From positions 3,534,001-3,598,000 of the forward strand of contig NZ_VCNH01000008.1 of assembly GCF_024355225.1 (NCBI RefSeq): DNA of 64,000 bases, read 5' to 3'. The stretch is from Roseovarius sp. M141. GTDB lineage: Bacteria > Pseudomonadota > Alphaproteobacteria > Rhodobacterales > Rhodobacteraceae. Of this stretch, positions 42,613 through 50,783 are shown piece after piece (the stretch's first letter is position 1; every line of letters begins with the position of its first letter). The notes beneath the pieces were generated by a model. It did not search any database. It saw only the letters and a list, made by a program, of their open reading frames with translations, and was not told the DNA's origin. The position numbers and the translations under genes are program-made.

Positions 42613-42833
42613 CCAAATACTCCTTGCCGTCGACCCTGTCCGTGCCATGCATCGTGCACGATCGCCCCAGCGCATCTGCAGACCGTGACATGATCTGCAC
42701 GCTTATAGAAAAATGCGCCCGTTGCGCAACAGTTGGCTCAGCCGTTTTCTGTGGTGAGGGGCCGCAAGACGGCCCGGGCACAGGCCCGGACCGCCACGAC
42801 TGCGCAAGACACGTCTGCGCAAGATACGAACAA

Positions 42834-44018
42834 TCAGCGGTAGCCGATTGTCACCATCTCGCCGTCTTTCATCTCGATCTCACGATAGCTGCCGGCGGTT
42901 TCGCCGTTTCCGATCAGCTCGACTGCAGCGGCGCCGACATAGTCGATCTCGCCGCCATCCTTCAGGATTTGCAGTGCCTTACCCAGATCACCCGGCAGGA
43001 TCTCTTCGCCCGGGGCGTTCGCGACATCCATCACCTTGTCCTTGTAGGCCGACGGATCGGTTGACCCGGCGGCCTGCATCGCCAGCAGGATCAGCGCCGC
43101 GGCGTCATAGGATTCCGCCGCGAACGTGCTGGTGGAATCGAACCCCGCCGCCTTGCTCATTTCGCTGAACTGATCCGCGCCGTCACCTGCCGCGTTCGGG
43201 TGCTGACCAAAGGATCCCTCGGTCGCGCTGGCGAAATTGGCTTCCAGTGTTTCAGACACCATGCCATCGGGGTACATGAACGTGTCGAACGCTCCGGAAT
43301 CAAGCGACGCGTTCAGGATACCGGCACCGCCCTGATCAATGTAGCCGACCACGACCAGAACTTCACCGCCAGCCGAGGCCAGCGCGCCCACTTCGGCGGA
43401 ATAATCCGCCTTGCCGTCTTCATGCGCGGAATTCAACGTGACGGTGCCGCCCGATTGCACAAAGGATTCCTCAAAAGCGTCGGCAAGGCCCTTGCCGTAG
43501 TCGTTGTTGGTGTAGGTCACTGCGACTTCGCTGATGCCGCGCTCGTTCAGGATGTCGGCCATCACCTGACCTTGGCGCGCATCCGAGGGCGACGTGCGGA
43601 AGAACAGCCCGTTATCTTCGACCGTGCTAAGCGCCGGCGACGTGGCCGAGGGCGAAATCATCACGACGCCGTTCGGAATGGCCGCGTTTTGCAGCACGGC
43701 GCCCGTCTCGCCCGAGCACATGCCGCCGACGATTCCCTTTACCCCGTCCGAGGTGATCAGCCGCTCGGCCGATTGCACGGCGAGGTTGGCGTCGGTACAG
43801 CCGGTGTCACCATCAACCGCAACAATCGTCTGCCCATCCAGGAAGTTACCCGACTCGTTGATCTGATCGATCGCCAGCTTGGCCCCGGAGGCCATGTTCG
43901 GCGATATGGATTCCAGCGGGCCGGTGAACCCTAACAGAATCCCCAGCTTTACGTCTTCGGCATTAGCCGCACCGGCCATCAGGGCGGTTGCGGCGCTGGC
44001 CATCAGCAGTTTTTTCAT
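42834..44018 (-). CDS. Branched-chain amino acid-type ABC substrate-binding protein
   Basis: 394 residues from ATG 44018 with GGGAGACGATTG upstream. It has a Sec signal MKKLLMASAATALMAGAANA-ED, then a type I periplasmic binding fold starting VKLGILLGFTGPLESISPNMASGAKLAIDQINESG, with VGGMCSGETGAVLQNAAIPNGVVMISPSATSPALS (ligand-contacting serine/threonine region). The frame is open upstream but without signal features. First gene of the second HAAT operon, 221 nt before livG. Amino acid or related ligand assumed. Confidence 0.88.
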   Translation of the reverse strand: MKKLLMASAATALMAGAANAEDVKLGILLGFTGPLESISPNMASGAKLAIDQINESGNFLDGQTIVAVDGDTGCTDANLAVQSAERLITSDGVKGIVGGMCSGETGAVLQNAAIPNGVVMISPSATSPALSTVEDNGLFFRTSPSDARQGQVMADILNERGISEVAVTYTNNDYGKGLADAFEESFVQSGGTVTLNSAHEDGKADYSAEVGALASAGGEVLVVVGYIDQGGAGILNASLDSGAFDTFMYPDGMVSETLEANFASATEGSFGQHPNAAGDGADQFSEMSKAAGFDSTSTFAAESYDAAALILLAMQAAGSTDPSAYKDKVMDVANAPGEEILPGDLGKALQILKDGGEIDYVGAAAVELIGNGETAGSYREIEMKDGEMVTIGYR

Positions 44019-44257
44019 CAATCGTCTCCCTTTACGTGGAACATAGGTCCGAGCAGAGTCTAAGCAGAGCGCAGCAGGAAGAAAAGCCTCTTCCATGGCG
44101 TCAGGGCGGACAAACATTTCACCCGATCAGCAGGCACCTCGGTATCCTGCAGCCATGCTGAGCCAGCCGGAAACGATTGCGCCATGCCCTGAAACCATCG
44201 GGGCATGGCGCATATTTTCAAACCGGTGGCGCGCCAGGGCGCGGACCGACGGCCTGA

Positions 44258-44695
44258 TCAGTTCAGGCTGGCTTCGGTCAGAATCTCTTCAAAGGCTTGC
44301 TTGGCCTTCTTGGGCATCTTGGCTTCCAGGAAATTATCCGGCACGGGGGCGTCGGCAACCTGGATCACCATGACCATGCCCATGCCCTTGTGCGGCTTGC
44401 ATTCCACGCCGATCACGCCTTCGGCGGTCAGTTCGACGTCGATCTCCTGGTTGATCTTGCCGGTAAACTCCTCTTGCCCCTCGGGCAGCATGCCCTTGAT
44501 GCTTTCGGCGTTGTGGCCCTTGTCCGTCGGGAGGAACTTGACGGTGTCACCGACAGCGGCAGACACGAAGCGCGGCTCGAATACCATAACGCCGGCTTCG
44601 CCCTTGTTCAGCATCTTGACCTCATGCACTTCGGCAGAGGCCAGAACGGGGGCAAGCGCCAGCAGCGAGGCGGCGATGATTGTCTTGAACGTCAT
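44258..44695 (-). CDS. Pseudoazurin (type I blue copper protein)
   Basis: 145 residues. Sec signal peptide TFKTIIAASLLALAPVLASA-EVHEVKML, then the cupredoxin domain with all four copper ligands visible: His in DKGHNAES, and Cys, His and Met in GVECKPHKGMGMV. Pseudoazurin is a periplasmic electron carrier, classically to nitrite reductase or nitrous oxide reductase. No denitrification genes lie in the window, so its partner here is unknown. ATG 44695 follows AAGGAAAAG. An 18-bp palindrome lies 30 nt upstream. Confidence 0.93.
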   Translation of the reverse strand: MTFKTIIAASLLALAPVLASAEVHEVKMLNKGEAGVMVFEPRFVSAAVGDTVKFLPTDKGHNAESIKGMLPEGQEEFTGKINQEIDVELTAEGVIGVECKPHKGMGMVMVIQVADAPVPDNFLEAKMPKKAKQAFEEILTEASLN

Positions 44696-45056
44696 TTCTT
44701 TTCCTTCTTGGTAGATGGTAGCCCGCAGCGATGCATCGCTGCAGGGCCGTTCCCTGGAACCCCCACCCTGATACCTGGGGCGCGTCGGAGGCGTTTTTTT
44801 CATGAGAAACCCCATCACGAATGTCGCCTCGTTCTCGTCCAGATCGGCGCGGGAGAACATCGACGGTGTGATACTCTTCCGCCGGTTCTGAGTAAACTGC
44901 GACACATCGCCCGGGCCATGGCAGATGGTGCAGCGCTCGCTATGATTTCACCATGGGCGTTGCGCAAATGACCAATCGCCGCAGCGAAGGGCGCCGCCGC
45001 CCTCGGCCCGCCAACGTTCAGAAATACCTAAGCCCGCCGCGGGCTTGGCGGCGGCG
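44696..45056. other. Gene-less interval upstream of pseudoazurin, with an 18-bp palindrome and a hairpin
   Basis: 361 nt without a supported gene. GCAGCGATG|CATCGCTGC at 44725-44742 is a perfect palindrome 30-47 nt before the pseudoazurin ATG, well placed for an operator. AAGCCCG-CCG-CGGGCTT at 45030-45046 is a hairpin just past the DUF2237 stop, probably its terminator on the minus strand. No classical FNR box (TTGAT-N4-ATCAA) was found. Confidence 0.5.
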
Positions 45057-45434
45057 TCAGTCCGCCACGGCATGCCGGCGAAGCACATCCAGCGGCACGA
45101 TTTCCAGCGCGCGCATATGCGTGGCGGTCAGTCGGACCTTGGGCGCGCAGCCCTCGTCATGGGCTTGCGCAAAGCGCGCGGCACACAGGCACCAGTCGTC
45201 ACCGGCGACCAGCCCGGCAAAGCCGAACTCGGGGCGCGGCGTGCTGAGATCGTTGCCGACGTACTTTGAGAATGCCAGAAATTCGGCCGTCATCCGGGCG
45301 CAAACAGTGTGACTGCCCCGGTCCTCGGCGCAGGTATTGCAATGGCCGTCGCGGAAAAACCCGGTGACGGGGGCCGTCTGCGAACAGGGGCTCAGCGGCC
45401 CGCCCAGAACATTTACGGGATCGTCCTTTTGCAT
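45057..45434 (-). CDS. DUF2237 family protein
   Basis: 125 residues starting MQKDDPVNVLGGPLSPCSQTAPVTGFFRDGHCNTCAEDRGSHTVCA, the DUF2237 hallmark, with C-N-T-C-x-E-D-x-G-x-H-T-V-C and later GDDWCLCAARF. The conserved cysteines suggest metal or disulfide chemistry, but no function is established. The start at 45434 is preferred because upstream in-frame sequence is not conserved. Stands alone between pseudoazurin and pth. Confidence 0.85.
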   Translation of the reverse strand: MQKDDPVNVLGGPLSPCSQTAPVTGFFRDGHCNTCAEDRGSHTVCARMTAEFLAFSKYVGNDLSTPRPEFGFAGLVAGDDWCLCAARFAQAHDEGCAPKVRLTATHMRALEIVPLDVLRRHAVAD

Positions 45435-45524
45435 CTGCGCCGCCCTTTCGCTGCTGACCTCCAGCCTAACACGCGCCGCGCCCCCGGCAAGGGGCTTGCG
45501 CAAGCGAAGCGTGCGCGGCGCTGC

Positions 45525-46253
45525 CTAGCGGAACCTGTCTGCCAGCTTTTGCAGGGCGCTGCGGTTGTCGGGTGTTGCGGGCGCACCCTCGGCCTGCGGC
45601 GCCGGCTGGGCCGCCGGGGCGGAGGGTTTGGGTTTGTCGCCGCCACCCGGCTGCGTGCCCGCCGATGGCCGCGTCGAAGAGCGTGCCGGTGCGGTCCGCT
45701 GCGCGACGGCGTTCTGAAACCGCCCGGCGTCGCCGTCCGCCAGATGGGGCGCGCCGTCGCTGACACCGCGCAGCACATCGTCCAGCCAGTCCTGATCGGC
45801 CTTGGCGAAATCGTTCAGCACATAGCCCGGCACCGCCTCCTTGCGGCCCGGATGGCCGACGCCCATGCGCACGCGGCTGTAATGCGGCCCGATATGCTGA
45901 TGAACCGAGCGCAGGCCGTTATGGCCCGCATGCCCGCCGCCATCCTTGACGCGCAGCTTGCCGGGGGCAAGGTCGATTTCGTCATGGAAAACGGTGATGT
46001 CTGTCGACTCCAGCTTGTAGAACCGCATCGCCTCGCTGACCGACTGGCCGCTGAGGTTCATGAACGTGCCGGGTTTCAGCAGCAGCACCTTGGCGCTGCC
46101 CAGCCGCCCCTCGCAGGCATGGCCCTGAAACCGTGCCTTCCACGGGCCGAACCCATGATCAGCGGCAATCCGGTCCAGCGCCATAAAGCCGATATTGTGC
46201 CGGTTGCCCGCATATTTCGCGCCGGGGTTTCCCAGCCCTGCAAAGATCAGCAT
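45525..46253 (-). CDS. pth: Peptidyl-tRNA hydrolase
   Basis: 242 residues. The catalytic domain (about 1-185) has GLGNPGAKYAGNRHNIGFMALD with N and H, LLKPGTFMNLSGQSV, TVFHDEIDLAPGKLRVKDGGGHAGHNGLRS with the catalytic Asp, and RMGVGHPG. It releases peptides from dropped peptidyl-tRNA. Residues 186 onward form a Pro/Ala-rich tail ending NRSALQKLADRFR, longer than in E. coli Pth and ending in a predicted helix. Downstream of rplY, in the usual rplY-pth order. Confidence 0.95.
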   Translation of the reverse strand: MLIFAGLGNPGAKYAGNRHNIGFMALDRIAADHGFGPWKARFQGHACEGRLGSAKVLLLKPGTFMNLSGQSVSEAMRFYKLESTDITVFHDEIDLAPGKLRVKDGGGHAGHNGLRSVHQHIGPHYSRVRMGVGHPGRKEAVPGYVLNDFAKADQDWLDDVLRGVSDGAPHLADGDAGRFQNAVAQRTAPARSSTRPSAGTQPGGGDKPKPSAPAAQPAPQAEGAPATPDNRSALQKLADRFR

Positions 46254-46370
46254 GACGCCCCTCTTGGTTTGGTCGGCTTCGGTTTAGCGTGTTTTAACGC
46301 GGACTGGAAATGTGGAATGAGCGCCAGGCGCATTGCCCTGCGCACTGGGCCGCACAAGCAACCGAAAACG

Positions 46371-46397
46371 AAAAACGCGGCCCCCGAAGGGACCGCG
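46371..46397 (-). terminator. Rho-independent terminator after rplY
   Basis: On the minus strand, CGCGGTCC and GGCCGCG arms enclose a short CTTCGG-type loop, followed by TTTTTCGTTTT. Confidence 0.85.
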
Positions 46398-46428
46398 CTC
46401 GTTCTGCTGGCAAGGTTGAGACAGAGGA

Positions 46429-47091
46429 TTACTCCGCGTCGTCCTCGGCTTCTTCGCCGGCGACGGGTACTTCGTCCGCTTCAACTTCGTCCTCGTCATC
46501 GGAATCCGACTTCAGCGCCGACGGTGCCGACACGTTGCAGATCATGAAATCGCGGTCCTTGATCACCAGATCCGCGCCCTCGGGCAGGTCGATGTCCGAG
46601 ATCGTGATGGTGTCGCCGATATTGACCAGCTTGCGCATGTCAACGATCAGGGCATCGGGGATGTCGCCTGCGGTCACCAGCAGCTCGACTTCGCCGCGGA
46701 TCGTCGTCATGACGCCGCCCTTGGTGATGGCCGGGCACTCTTCCTCGTGCTGGAAATCGATCGGGATGAACAGGTTGATCTTGGTCGTGCGCTTCAGGCG
46801 CATCAGGTCCAGATGCGTCGGCAGATCCTTGACCACATCGCGCTGAACGTCGCGGCAGATGACGCGCACGTCGTCCTGGCCCTCGACCTTCAGGTTGAAC
46901 AGCGTCGACTTGAAACGGCCCTTCTTGAGCCGCTTGAGCAGGACGTTGAACGGAATGTTGATCGGCAGCGGATCGACGTCACCACCAAAAACGATACCCG
47001 GAACCATGCCAGCGCGGCGTGCGGCACGAGCGGCGCCCTTGCCTGTCCCCGTGCGTTCCTGGGCGTGAAGATCAGGAATTTCTCCAGCCAT
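46429..47091 (-). CDS. rplY: 50S ribosomal protein L25/general stress protein Ctc
   Basis: 220 residues. The N-terminal 5S-rRNA-binding L25 domain ([36 protein letters not shown]) is followed by the long TL5/Ctc C-terminal domain ([45 protein letters not shown]) and an acidic tail ([25 protein letters not shown]). The tail is typical of alphaproteobacterial L25. Binds 5S rRNA in the large subunit. Ends at its own terminator before pth. Confidence 0.95.
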   Translation of the reverse strand: MAGEIPDLHAQERTGTGKGAARAARRAGMVPGIVFGGDVDPLPINIPFNVLLKRLKKGRFKSTLFNLKVEGQDDVRVICRDVQRDVVKDLPTHLDLMRLKRTTKINLFIPIDFQHEEECPAITKGGVMTTIRGEVELLVTAGDIPDALIVDMRKLVNIGDTITISDIDLPEGADLVIKDRDFMICNVSAPSALKSDSDDEDEVEADEVPVAGEEAEDDAE

Positions 47092-47256
47092 GTGTAATTC
47101 TCCATAAGTTAAGGGCGGGGCTCCTCCAAGGCTGTAGCTCCGCGTGAAGCCGCCCGCTTAGAGGAATTGCGCGCCAAGGGGAAGGGGCAATGTCCGCGCC
47201 CGGCAATTTCCCGAACCGCCGGCGGGTGCGAAAATCGGGCGCTCAGTCACGGGCAT

Positions 47257-47610
47257 CTAGCGCAGGCTGCGCCCCTGCGGCCCGCAATAGGCCCGCTCGA
47301 CCCGCGCGATGCGCAGTTCGTAATGGGAATACCACCGCTCGATACCGTATTTCTGGGCAACCAGATGCTGCGCCTGACCCTTCCACGCAAGGATGCTGGC
47401 CTCGTCCGCCCAATAAGATACGGTGATCCCCAGCCGCGTATCATCCCGCGCGCTTTCAGCGCCCAGACAGCCCGGCTGCCGCAACGCCAGATCAAACATC
47501 GCATCGCCCATCGCGGCATATCCGGCATCGTCATCCGCCAGCAGGCTGGTGAAAATCACCGCGTAATATGGCGGCTCCGGCGTCTGCGCGAACTGCCCCA
47601 AGGCGCTCAT
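47257..47610 (-). CDS. Antibiotic biosynthesis monooxygenase (ABM) domain protein
   Basis: 117 residues: YYAVIFTSLLADDDAGYAAMGDAMFDLALRQPGCLGAESARDD, LGITVSYWADEASILAWKGQAQHLVAQKYGIERWYSHYELRIARVER. This is the dimeric alpha-beta barrel of small ABM-domain proteins, where the conserved W-K-H pattern lies near the active pocket. The true substrate is unknown; most housekeeping members have no role in antibiotics. Overlaps the HIT gene by 4 nt. Confidence 0.82.
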   Translation of the reverse strand: MSALGQFAQTPEPPYYAVIFTSLLADDDAGYAAMGDAMFDLALRQPGCLGAESARDDTRLGITVSYWADEASILAWKGQAQHLVAQKYGIERWYSHYELRIARVERAYCGPQGRSLR

Positions 47611-47987
47611 CCCCGGTCCAGCAGCCGCCCCAGCGGGCGACCGCCCAGCACGTGCATATGCAGATGCGGCACCTCCTGCGATCCGTGCGGTCCTGCGTTC
47701 GAGATCACGCGAAACCCGCCCTCAGCACCTGCACCATCCAGCCCCGACAGACGGCAGACCTCGTGAATGGTGCGGGTGAAATCGACGATTTCAGCATCGC
47801 TCGCCTCGGCGGCGAAATGGTCATAGCTGACATATGCCCCCTTGGGGATCACCAGCACATGCACTGGCGCTTGCGGCGTGATGTCCTTGAACGCAAGGCA
47901 ATGGGCCGTCTCCAGCACGGTATCGTTCGGAATTTCACCGCGCAGGATCTTGGCAAAGATATTCTGGTCGTCATACTCAAAGGTCAT
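47607..47987 (-). CDS. HIT family (HINT-like) nucleotide hydrolase
   Basis: 126 residues, with DDQNIFAKILRGEIPNDTVLETAHCLAFKDITPQAPVHVLVIPKG and the histidine triad H108-L-H110-M-H112 in VPHLHMHVLGGRPLG. It belongs to the HINT branch, which hydrolyses nucleoside phosphoramidates in the cytoplasm. Overlaps the ABM gene by 4 nt and lies 9 nt downstream of the glycosyltransferase stop, so all three may share a transcript. Confidence 0.93.
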   Translation of the reverse strand: MTFEYDDQNIFAKILRGEIPNDTVLETAHCLAFKDITPQAPVHVLVIPKGAYVSYDHFAAEASDAEIVDFTRTIHEVCRLSGLDGAGAEGGFRVISNAGPHGSQEVPHLHMHVLGGRPLGRLLDRG

Positions 47988-47996
47988 GGGCTGTCC

Positions 47997-49574
47997 TTAA
48001 TCTGCAAACAGGTGGTCGGTGCGCGCAATGCGCAGCGCAGGATCATAGCCGATACTCAGAAATTTCGAGATCGGCACGGCGTTGCTCTCAGTGTCGGCGT
48101 TCTGGCGCATGATATAGTGATACTCGAACTCCGCATCGCTGATCTTGTCGCTCTCATAGGTCGCTTCGCCCCGGATCGTGGGCAGAAGCCGCTCGAGCGT
48201 CTCATTCGACGTCTGCTCGCCCGCCAGACCGACGCGCACCGCGTGGCCGACAAGGTAGTCGTCGGTAAAATCGCACTGGATTTCCAACAGCCGGGTGATG
48301 GACCGGTCGCCGCAGAAATCCTCCAACAGATCCAGATCGCCGGGATCCATGCATATGACCATGCGGTCGGTGTCGTGATAGTCGAACAGCATGCGCAGCA
48401 GCGCCCGGCGGTGGCGCGTACGCTTGCTCAGCGTTGCCTGAATACCCCCAAGTCCGGGCAGATCGCAGGCCTCCTCGTTAAAGAGATACTCGGCCGTCGG
48501 TACATTCGTTACATGCTGGATCCGATGCAGCAGGCGCTTGGCCACGTGCCATTTCTTGCACACGATGATCATCAGTTCGCGGTGGCGGCCCAGCGTGCTT
48601 TCCGCCTCCCAGAAACGCGTGGCGAAACGGCGGCCGATACGCCCGCGCCCGGTGAGAAACTTGAACAGGCTGCGCCCCTCGTCGGAAATCTTGAACAAGG
48701 CCGCGTCATCCGCATATAGCGCGGCCAGCCGTGTTTTCAGGTCGCTCGCCTCCGGGCTGATCTTGCGCGCGAACAGGAAATCCTGCCCCAACAGCAGGTC
48801 GTAGTGATCGTTGTAAAACGTCTGCGGCATCCCGTAATCCGTGAACATCAGGAAGGTCAGCGTACGCGTCTGAATTTCGCCATCCGGCACGATGTGACGC
48901 ACCAACGTCTGAAAAAACGTCTCGTCCGGAATCCACGTATTGCGGAAGAAGCGCATGACGTCGCGCCGCTGACGGGTAAAATCCAGGATCCATTCGACCG
49001 TGCGGCGGCGCAGGCACCACCACTGGCTGCCGATCTGCACCTGAATGTCCGGCGGAATTTCGCGGTTCAGGCCCAGCCGCCTTTGCAGGTGGAATGACGT
49101 ATCGAACAGCCACTTGTGCTTGCGCTCGTTGAAAAAGTGGCGGTAGATCAGCCGCTCTTCCTTCATCCCGGTCTTGATCCAGTCGCTTTCGAAGTAATCG
49201 AAACTCTCTATGTAATCGACGTCTCTGGCGTCCAGAAATTCATGCGCATAGCGGGCCGATTTGATTGCAGCGCAATCGCCCGACAGCAGGTAAAAATGCG
49301 TGGCACGCGGAAAGGCGCGCATGGCCGCCTCGACGGCCAGCAACGTCGCCTGCACCAGCGTCCATTCGCCCCAGCCGCATTTGATCCGCCTGCGCGCAAA
49401 ACACACGTTCGGATTATCCGCCAGTGCAGCCTTGATCTGGCGAAAGTGATCGCCGCTGGCCCGCCCGTCGAAATGAATGGAGATGCAGTCCCCCACAGCA
49501 GTCAACATCTCGGCTTGCGCGATGACGGCCTCGGGATCCTTGTGGCACAGAAGTATGTAGGCAATTTTCGCCAT
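47997..49574 (-). CDS. GT14-type glycosyltransferase (core-2/I-branching family) with C-terminal extension
   Basis: 525 residues. The first about 290 fit the xylosyltransferase/core-2 GlcNAc-transferase fold: KIAYILLCHKDPEAVIAQAEML, CISIHFDGRASGDHFRQIK, CGWGEWTLVQATLLAVEAAMRAFPRATHFYLLSGDCAAIKS, GSQWWCLRR and TWIPDETFFQTL. The remaining about 230 residues are a separate domain that I believe corresponds to DUF5928, common in Rhodobacteraceae. It has no membrane helix and no signal. Likely modifies a surface glycan. Divergent from a sulfotransferase gene, suggesting sequential decoration of the same polymer. Confidence 0.75.
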   Translation of the reverse strand: MAKIAYILLCHKDPEAVIAQAEMLTAVGDCISIHFDGRASGDHFRQIKAALADNPNVCFARRRIKCGWGEWTLVQATLLAVEAAMRAFPRATHFYLLSGDCAAIKSARYAHEFLDARDVDYIESFDYFESDWIKTGMKEERLIYRHFFNERKHKWLFDTSFHLQRRLGLNREIPPDIQVQIGSQWWCLRRRTVEWILDFTRQRRDVMRFFRNTWIPDETFFQTLVRHIVPDGEIQTRTLTFLMFTDYGMPQTFYNDHYDLLLGQDFLFARKISPEASDLKTRLAALYADDAALFKISDEGRSLFKFLTGRGRIGRRFATRFWEAESTLGRHRELMIIVCKKWHVAKRLLHRIQHVTNVPTAEYLFNEEACDLPGLGGIQATLSKRTRHRRALLRMLFDYHDTDRMVICMDPGDLDLLEDFCGDRSITRLLEIQCDFTDDYLVGHAVRVGLAGEQTSNETLERLLPTIRGEATYESDKISDAEFEYHYIMRQNADTESNAVPISKFLSIGYDPALRIARTDHLFAD

Positions 49575-49680
49575 ATAGGAAACAGACTAGCCCTTGTTCC
49601 GCCGGTTGTTTACAGTGATAATCCCGATCACATTCTGATGAAACCGCAATAGTCGCGTTTTACACGGCAATAAACAACAA

Positions 49681-49694
49681 GTCCTGAACAGGAC
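49681..49694. promoter_or_regulatory. Dyad upstream of the sulfotransferase gene
   Basis: GTCCTG-AA-CAGGAC, perfect 6-bp arms, ending 27 nt before ATG 49722. It lies in the 147-nt divergent interval with the glycosyltransferase gene, so it could serve either promoter. Confidence 0.35.
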
Positions 49695-49721
49695 ATCACA
49701 GGCTTGACGAGGGCAGCGACC

Positions 49722-50540
49722 ATGGGGTTTCCCGGCGTATGGATGACGCAAAGCGAAAGCGTGGTGTACCGCGTGGTGCCGAAATGCGCCTGCTCGACCA
49801 TCGGTCAGATAATGTACTATTCAGACCATGGTGAATTCTTCGATGGCGACATCCACGACGCCAAGGACGGCATGCACAAATGGGTGATGGATGACAGCCA
49901 GCCGCTGATCACCGCCAACGTCAAGGCACACAATTCCTACGCGTTCACCTGCGTGCGCAACCCCTATACCCGTATCCTCAGCAGCTTCTTTGACAAGATC
50001 TGCGGCATCCAGCGCAACGGCAAACGCTACCGTGGCAAGCTGGTCCCCCTTTTGGTGCAGAAATACGGGATCGAAGTGGGCGGCGATGATGGCAAGCAGG
50101 AATTTGACCAGATCGCCAGCTTCCGCCGCTTCCTGCTGTTTGCGCGCGACACCATCCGCTGGCGCCGCCCGATGGAGCCTGACATTCACTGGTCAGCCAT
50201 GTCCGGCCATATAGGCACCTATATCGCCAATGGCGGCACGTATGATCGCATCTTCTGGACCGAAACGTTCAATGACGGGATGCAGGACGTGCTGAACGCG
50301 ATCCAGACGCCCCACCAGATTGATCTGGCCACCATTCCGCGCTTTAACGAGAGCGAAGGCCACGGACCCAAACGCGCCCACCCGGTCGAGGAGTATTTTG
50401 ACGACCTGTCGAGGCATCTGGTCTTTGAGATCTACAAAAAGGATTTCGAGCTGTTCAAATACGACTTTGCCGATCCGTCCAACAAGATGCCCACTGGCGA
50501 GATTGATCTGGACGAGGTTCACGCGAAACTGGGCGAGTAA
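49722..50540 (+). CDS. Sulfotransferase family 2 protein
   Basis: 272 residues from ATG 49722, preceded by GAGGGCAGC; TTG 49704 would add six residues. The PAPS 5'-phosphosulfate loop is in YRVVPKCACSTIGQIMYY (PKCACST) and the 3'-phosphate-binding motif in CVRNPYTRILSSFFDKI. This is the carbohydrate sulfotransferase type (PF03567-like). It transfers sulfate from PAPS to a sugar hydroxyl. No signal peptide, so it acts in the cytoplasm. Divergent from the GT14-type gene, which may make its acceptor. Confidence 0.82.
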   Translation: MGFPGVWMTQSESVVYRVVPKCACSTIGQIMYYSDHGEFFDGDIHDAKDGMHKWVMDDSQPLITANVKAHNSYAFTCVRNPYTRILSSFFDKICGIQRNGKRYRGKLVPLLVQKYGIEVGGDDGKQEFDQIASFRRFLLFARDTIRWRRPMEPDIHWSAMSGHIGTYIANGGTYDRIFWTETFNDGMQDVLNAIQTPHQIDLATIPRFNESEGHGPKRAHPVEEYFDDLSRHLVFEIYKKDFELFKYDFADPSNKMPTGEIDLDEVHAKLGE

Positions 50541-50783
50541 CGCTCTTGCCGTGGCGCGTTTTGCGGGGACGGGTTTTGGGTATTTTCACCCAGAAAAGCC
50601 GCTAACTATTTCTCAACCAAGCTCCGTCAGTCTCTGAAATGCGGTACAGGCTGGGGAGCCGATGACCGCCCAAGGAAAAGCCGCGCCCCGCTAAAGCGTT
50701 TCGCCTCAACTGACGCCGCGAGCGGGGCACGCACCTTTGGGTTTTTCTTGGGAAAAATACCCAATCTGACACCTGCGGCGCAC
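50541..50783. repeat. Intergenic region with two inverted motif copies (D and E)
   Basis: Copy D (50740-50763) contains TTTTTCTTGGGAAAAATACCC. Copy E (50571-50600), read on the minus strand, contains CTGGGTGAAAATACCC. They face each other across about 140 nt between convergent genes. No gene seen. Confidence 0.5.
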
